A DNA stretch of 8,940 bases, from NCBI GenBank assembly GCA_903919215.1, contig CAIXHI010000126.1:1-8940 (forward strand), in the 5' to 3' direction. Position numbers and translations under genes: made by a program. Below are positions 5,993 to 8,940 of this stretch, in pieces. Every line of letters begins with the position of its first letter. Position 1 is the first letter of the stretch. The notes beneath the pieces were generated by a model. The model worked only from the letters and a program-made list of their open reading frames with translations. It was not told the DNA's origin and did no database searches. The stretch is from an uncultured Acidimicrobiaceae bacterium. Its GTDB lineage: Bacteria; Actinomycetota; Acidimicrobiia; Acidimicrobiales; Ilumatobacteraceae.

Positions 5993-6582
5993 TCGGCTCG
6001 CTGCGCGGGGTGGTGCTCGAACGCACCGAGGATGCCAACGCCCTCGTCGAGGTCGCCGGCGTCGGCTATCTGGTCGCGGTCACTCCACGCACGCTCGCCG
6101 AACTGGAACCGGGTTCGCCGGCGTTCTTGTACGTGCACCATCACATTCGTGAAGACGCGCAGACACTGTTCGGCTTTCTGCATCGCGATGAGCGCACCAC
6201 GTTCCAGGTGCTCATCGCCACACACGGCATTGGTCCGGCACTGGCACTCGCGATTCTGGGCACACACTCGCCGTCGGCGTTGGTCGACATCATCGCCTCC
6301 AGCGACCTCGGGGCGCTCACGCTGGTGCCCGGTGTTGGCAAGAAGACAGCCGAGCGTCTGCTGATCGAACTACGCAACAAGCTGTCGTTGCCGATGCTCG
6401 ACCCACTGCCTTCGGCGGGCGGCGCGAAGCACTCTGTCATCGGCGATGTGCGCGAAGCGCTCGCCGGGCTTGGCTATGGGCCAGAGGAGATTCGCGAGGC
6501 GCTGCGCGAAGTACCCTCCGACAGCGACGCCGGCTCGATGCTGCGCGATGCACTGAAACTGTTGGGAGCCAAGCGTGCGTGA
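5989..6582 (+). CDS. ruvA: Holliday-junction branch-migration subunit RuvA
   Basis: RuvA tetramers bind the open square-planar Holliday junction and load the RuvB motor rings. The 197-residue protein begins MIGSLRGVVLERTEDANALVEVAGVGYLV, the N-terminal OB-fold domain I. FGFLHRDERTTFQVLIATHGIGPALALAIL follows, then LVPGVGKKTAERLLIEL; these hold the two helix-hairpin-helix DNA-contacting motifs of domain II. A short linker (about 138-150) leads to the C-terminal three-helix domain III (VIGDVREALAGLGYGPEEI), which binds RuvB. Length is typical. The ATG at 5989 overlaps the ruvC TGA as ATGA, with GGTGGG (5980-5985) as a modest ribosome binding site, so translation is probably coupled. The 3' end overlaps ruvB by 8 bp. 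Confidence 0.97.
   Translation: MIGSLRGVVLERTEDANALVEVAGVGYLVAVTPRTLAELEPGSPAFLYVHHHIREDAQTLFGFLHRDERTTFQVLIATHGIGPALALAILGTHSPSALVDIIASSDLGALTLVPGVGKKTAERLLIELRNKLSLPMLDPLPSAGGAKHSVIGDVREALAGLGYGPEEIREALREVPSDSDAGSMLRDALKLLGAKRA
6564..6568 (+). promoter_or_regulatory. Shine-Dalgarno of ruvB inside ruvA (GGGAG)
   Basis: GGGAG lies 6 nt before the GTG at 6575, within the last codons of ruvA. It supports this start over the nearby out-of-frame GTG at 6579 and allows independent ribosome entry at the ruvA-ruvB overlap. Confidence 0.6.
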
Positions 6583-7603
6583 CGAATTTCTCGACCCTGC
6601 ACCGGTTGGCTCTCAAGAAGAGTCCGATGAGGTCGGCCTGCGTCCCAAGCGGCTCAGTGAGTTCGTCGGCCAACGGGAGCTGAAAGAGCACCTCTCGATC
6701 GTGCTCGAGGCCGCCAAGCGTCGCGGCCATCCAGCCGACCACCTGTTGCTCGCTGGGCCCCCCGGCCTCGGTAAGACGAGTATGGCCGCCATCGTTGCTG
6801 CCGAGATGGGCGTGCATCTGCACATCACCTCCGGCCCGGCGCTGGAACGGGCCGGCGATCTGGCAGCCATCCTCACCAAGCTCGAAGAGGGCGACGTGTT
6901 GTTCATCGACGAGATCCACCGCCTGTCACGGGCGGTGGAGGAGATTCTCTACCCCGCGATGGAGGACTTCATGCTCGACATCGTCGTCGGTAAGGGTCCC
7001 TCGGCGTCCAGCATCCGGCTCACGCTGCCGCGCTTCACGTTGGTCGGGGCCACCACCCGCACGGGCATGATCACCGGCCCACTGCGCGACCGCTTCGGTC
7101 TGGTGGCCCGGCTCGACTACTACGCCGACGACGAACTCGAGGCCATCGTTCGCCGCACCGCAGGCATCCTGCACGTGCAGACCTCATCCGAGGGGGCATG
7201 GGAGATCGCTCGCCGTTCGCGCGGCACGCCGCGTATCGCCAACCGTCTGCTGCGGCGGGTGCGCGACTTCGCCGAAGTCCGCGGCGACGGCACCATCAAC
7301 GAGGACACGGCACGTGCGGGGTTGAAGGTCTTCGGCGTCGACGAACGCGGCCTCGACAAGGTCGACCGCGCCATCCTCAACGCCATCTGCGTGCAGTTCG
7401 CCGGCGGTCCGGTGGGGCTCAGCACGGTGGCCATCAGCGTGGGGGAGCAGCCGGAAACGGTGGAAGATATGTACGAGCCGTTCCTCATTCAGCAGGGTCT
7501 CCTCGCTCGAACCCCTCGCGGCCGTATCGCCATGCCAGCCGCCTATACGCACATCGGGCTGCCTGCGCCGTCGGTCGAACGGTCGACTGGCCTGTTCGAC
7601 TGA
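6575..7603 (+). CDS. ruvB: Holliday-junction branch-migration ATPase RuvB
   Basis: RuvB is the hexameric AAA+ motor that pulls DNA through the RuvA-bound junction. The 342-residue protein shows all expected elements: LRPKRLSEFVGQ at 22-32, Walker A GPPGLGKT (61-68), Walker B VLFIDEIHRL with Asp112-Glu113, sensor 1 GATTRTG (158-164), arginine-finger region LRDRFG (170-175), and sensor 2 GTPRIANR with Arg220. It ends with the winged-helix DNA-binding domain (GPVGLSTVAISVGEQPETVEDMYEP in two parts; QGLLARTPRGR). The GTG start overlaps ruvA by 8 bp and has GGGAG 6 nt upstream, so ruvCAB forms one operon. Nothing is missing. Its stop codon lies in an inverted repeat. Confidence 0.98.
   Translation: MRDEFLDPAPVGSQEESDEVGLRPKRLSEFVGQRELKEHLSIVLEAAKRRGHPADHLLLAGPPGLGKTSMAAIVAAEMGVHLHITSGPALERAGDLAAILTKLEEGDVLFIDEIHRLSRAVEEILYPAMEDFMLDIVVGKGPSASSIRLTLPRFTLVGATTRTGMITGPLRDRFGLVARLDYYADDELEAIVRRTAGILHVQTSSEGAWEIARRSRGTPRIANRLLRRVRDFAEVRGDGTINEDTARAGLKVFGVDERGLDKVDRAILNAICVQFAGGPVGLSTVAISVGEQPETVEDMYEPFLIQQGLLARTPRGRIAMPAAYTHIGLPAPSVERSTGLFD
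7571..7603 (+). terminator. Inverted repeat spanning the ruvB stop, possible terminator or operator
   Basis: GTCGAAC (7574-7580) and GTTCGAC (7594-7600) are perfect inverted copies 13 nt apart. The RNA stem extends outward by three pairs including one G-U, giving about 10 bp that ends on the ruvB TGA. No U tract follows. It could be a U-less terminator or attenuator for ruvCAB. Its right arm also overlaps a possible -35 (TTCGAC) for the next gene. Confidence 0.35.
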
Positions 7604-7631
7604 GCCGCGTGCGCATTAGCCTGTTCCACGC
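7595..7631 (+). promoter_or_regulatory. Possible promoter of the small membrane protein gene
   Basis: TAGCCT (7617-7622) fits TANNNT, with TTCGAC (7595-7600) 16 bp upstream as a possible -35. The hexamer ends 9 nt before the ATG at 7632, and no Shine-Dalgarno is visible in the 28-nt gap after ruvB. A leaderless or near-leaderless transcript is plausible but weaker than for pdxS or ruvC. Confidence 0.35.
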
Positions 7632-8141
7632 ATGAGCGACGCCCCCAACATCCGTGCCGATGACGATCTGCGCGACGTACTCCCCGACGACCTGAACGCG
7701 GTCGAGCACACCCTGAACTACGAGTTCCCCGACAACAGTCGGCGGCGCAAGCCCGGCATTCTCTATCTCACGGTTGCAGTGCTGTGCCTGGTGCTGTGGC
7801 TGGTGAAGCGCAATGACTCGGCAATGGTCAACAGCGGGTTCCTGTGGGCAGCGATCCTGCTCGGCGTCGTGGGCCTGTTCTCAATCACCTCGGGCTGGCG
7901 GATGAAGTTCGACGAGCAGCAGGCACTCGTGGCTGCGCAGGGCGCCGTCGGCTTCGCCGTGGGTCACGCCTCGGCGCAGCAGGTGTGGCGCGGGCTGCGC
8001 AGCCGGCCCACGTGGCGGGTGCTGTGCTACTCGGCCGAAGAGCCGCCGCGCCGCCGTGGTTTGGTGCTGGTGGACGCAGTCAACGGCCGTGTCGTCGAGC
8101 ACCTCGTGCAGGACAACCCGCTCGAGGACTGGGACGTCTGA
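7632..8141 (+). CDS. Small two-helix membrane protein, function unknown
   Basis: I do not recognise this 169-residue protein. It has an acidic N-terminal region of about 35 residues (MSDAPNIRADDDLRD...) and a basic patch SRRRKPG. Two hydrophobic segments follow: about 42-58 (GILYLTVAVLCLVLWLV) and about 69-86 (GFLWAAILLGVVGLFSIT), joined by a short polar loop (KRNDSAMVNS). The basic residues before helix 1 predict both termini in the cytoplasm. The C-terminal 80 residues are soluble and include RGLRSRPTWRVLCYSAEEPPRRRGLVLVDAVNGRVVEHLVQ in sections, which looks like a small beta-rich domain. Base composition and codon use resemble the neighbours, and the frame is well bounded, so it is probably a real gene. 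It sits between ruvB and the phosphatidyltransferase on the same strand, but neither neighbour defines its role. Confidence 0.8.
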   Translation: MSDAPNIRADDDLRDVLPDDLNAVEHTLNYEFPDNSRRRKPGILYLTVAVLCLVLWLVKRNDSAMVNSGFLWAAILLGVVGLFSITSGWRMKFDEQQALVAAQGAVGFAVGHASAQQVWRGLRSRPTWRVLCYSAEEPPRRRGLVLVDAVNGRVVEHLVQDNPLEDWDV

Positions 8142-8199
8142 TTCGTCCACGTTGACGTGCGGCTTTGCGGCGCGCACGAAACGGTGTGCCGTGGCCGGG

Positions 8200-8212
8200 T
8201 AACCTTCGTTCA
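8200..8212 (+). promoter_or_regulatory. Promoter -10 of the phosphatidyltransferase, predicted leaderless start
   Basis: TAACCT (8200-8205) fits TANNNT and ends 7 nt before the ATG at 8213. No Shine-Dalgarno is present. The predicted transcription start is the A of the start codon, which favours 8213 over the longer TTG-started frame from 8165. Confidence 0.55.
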
Positions 8213-8920
8213 ATGTTCGACGGAAAGTTCCGCGCCCCGGTCGACAAGGCCGTCAAGCCGCTGGGCAATGGCCTGCGCAAGACAGGGCTGACGCCCGACC
8301 ACCTCACGGCGATCGGTCTGCTCGTGGCCATCGGTGCTGCCGTCGCGATCGGCTTCGGTCAGCTGCGCCTCGGTTTGCTCCTCGTGGTGCTCGCCGCGCT
8401 GCCCGATCTACTCGACGGTGCGTTGGCCAAGGCGTCGGGTTCGTCCAGCCAACGTGGCGCGTTCTTCGACTCCACCATCGATCGCTTCGCTGATGCGCTG
8501 CTGTTCGGTGGCGTGGCGTGGCACTTCGCCAGCACCGAGGATCCGCACTTGGCGCTGCTGCCGTTCGCCGTGATGGCGCTCAGTTCGGTCATCAGCTACA
8601 TGCGCGCCAAGGCCGAGTCGTTGGGTCTGGATGCCAAGGGTGGTCTGATGGAGCGCGCAGAGCGGATCATCGCACTGTGCCTCGGCCTGCTGTTCCCGCT
8701 GCTGCTCATCCCGATCCTGTGGATCACACTCGGCCTTACCTTGATCACTGCCGTGCAACGGTTCGTGAAGGTCTGGAAGCAGGCTGCGGTGGCCCCGGTG
8801 ACCGCCGAGCGCATCGAACTGCGCCGCAGCCGTCGCCAGAGCCGGCGGGTGGTGCGCACCGAGCGTCGGCGCACTCGCATCACGCGGGCCACGGGTCGCC
8901 AGTCGTTCCGCCGTGACTGA
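8213..8920 (+). CDS. pgsA: CDP-alcohol phosphatidyltransferase, likely phosphatidylinositol phosphate synthase
   Basis: The 235-residue integral membrane enzyme should transfer a phosphatidyl group from CDP-diacylglycerol to an alcohol phosphate. The family motif is seen as Asp65-x2-Asp68-Gly69-x2-Ala72-Lys73-x8-Gly82-x3-Asp86-x3-Asp90; the usual Arg after Ala is Lys73. ISYMRAKAE (127-135) and GGLMERAER (143-151) resemble actinobacterial phosphatidylinositol-phosphate synthases, which use L-myo-inositol 1-phosphate, so that is preferred over phosphatidylglycerophosphate synthase. Several hydrophobic helices lie at about 31-48, 50-64, 93-104, 112-128 and 152-182. The last 37 residues form a soluble tail with 16 arginines. 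The ATG at 8213 is chosen because the -10 hexamer lies 7 nt upstream and MFDGKFRAPVDK is the natural N-terminus. The exact substrate is inferred, not proven. Confidence 0.85.
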   Translation: MFDGKFRAPVDKAVKPLGNGLRKTGLTPDHLTAIGLLVAIGAAVAIGFGQLRLGLLLVVLAALPDLLDGALAKASGSSSQRGAFFDSTIDRFADALLFGGVAWHFASTEDPHLALLPFAVMALSSVISYMRAKAESLGLDAKGGLMERAERIIALCLGLLFPLLLIPILWITLGLTLITAVQRFVKVWKQAAVAPVTAERIELRRSRRQSRRVVRTERRRTRITRATGRQSFRRD

Positions 8921-8940
8921 ACCCGGTGAGCGTTCCGCCC
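8913..8940 (+). CDS. Possible start of the next gene (partial, runs off window)
   Basis: A GTG at 8913 overlaps the phosphatidyltransferase stop by 8 bp, and its frame (VTEPGERSA) stays open to the window end. The overlap has the same length as the ruvA-ruvB overlap. A second GTG at 8926 is an alternative start. In mycobacteria a PIM-pathway acyltransferase follows pgsA, but nine residues are too few to identify the product, and no clear ribosome binding site is seen. Confidence 0.3.

Noticed and set aside
7574..7600. CGAAC...GTTCG arms at the ruvB end as a second LexA box
   Set aside because: The half-sites are 13 nt apart for GTCGAAC/GTTCGAC, whereas a LexA box needs a 4-nt spacer.
8132..8148. 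GGACG...CGTCC hairpin around the stop of the small membrane protein gene
   Set aside because: It is only 5 bp with a 7-nt loop and no U tract, too weak to call a terminator in GC-rich DNA.
8165..8212. Longer TTG-started version of the phosphatidyltransferase
   Set aside because: The extra 16 residues (MRRARNGVPWPGNLRS) look unlike the family, and a -10 hexamer lies inside this stretch 7 nt before the ATG at 8213.
8206..8219. TTCG-rich sequence at the phosphatidyltransferase start as a LexA box
   Set aside because: The right half GTTCG is present, but the left half at the correct distance reads TCGTT rather than CGAAC.
1..8940. Mobile elements, CRISPR arrays, tRNA or rRNA genes, riboswitches, or a defence system
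   Set aside because: I looked for spaced repeats, transposase or recombinase motifs and long noncoding gaps. Genes fill nearly the whole window, the largest gap is about 75 bp, and the only clear direct repeat I noticed is the 16-bp tandem pair after pdxT.

Overview
The window is a GC-rich stretch of chromosome, very probably from an actinobacterium. The strong G/C bias at third codon positions produces long empty reading frames on the opposite strand. The gene set points the same way: a PdxS/PdxT vitamin B6 pair, a YebC-family protein beside ruvC-ruvA-ruvB, and a phosphatidylinositol-phosphate-synthase-like enzyme. The class Acidimicrobiia is my best guess, but this is inference from style and synteny, not proof. 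No insertion sequence, phage gene, CRISPR array, tRNA or rRNA is visible.

Layout, left to right: the 3' part of an htpX-type membrane zinc protease (2-559); the PLP synthase genes pdxS (635-1531) and pdxT (1567-2151); yebC (2190-2939), overlapped by 4 bp by a one-cysteine PrxQ/BCP-type peroxiredoxin (2936-3391); a large secreted lipoprotein with an alpha/beta-hydrolase fold on the minus strand (5396-3381), which meets the peroxiredoxin tail to tail with an 11-bp overlap; the Holliday-junction operon ruvC-ruvA-ruvB (5456-7603) with overlapping junctions; a small two-helix membrane protein of unknown function (7632-8141); and a CDP-alcohol phosphatidyltransferase (8213-8920), possibly followed by another gene starting at its stop codon.

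Most of the region is housekeeping: PLP synthesis, YebC, DNA recombination repair and phospholipid head-group synthesis. I do not see an obvious new multi-gene system. The notable signals are regulatory. Upstream of ruvC lies a near-consensus Gram-positive/actinobacterial LexA (SOS) box, CGTACACGTGTTCG, which covers the predicted transcription start and GTG start codon, so ruvCAB is probably DNA-damage inducible. Several genes (pdxS, ruvC, the phosphatidyltransferase and perhaps the small membrane protein) have a TANNNT -10 hexamer 6-9 nt before the start codon and no Shine-Dalgarno, the signature of leaderless transcripts. Genes inside operons (pdxT, yebC, ruvB) have ordinary Shine-Dalgarno sequences instead. 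The yebC-ruvC neighbourhood common in bacteria is here interrupted by the peroxiredoxin and lipoprotein genes, which are the least predictable part of the window.
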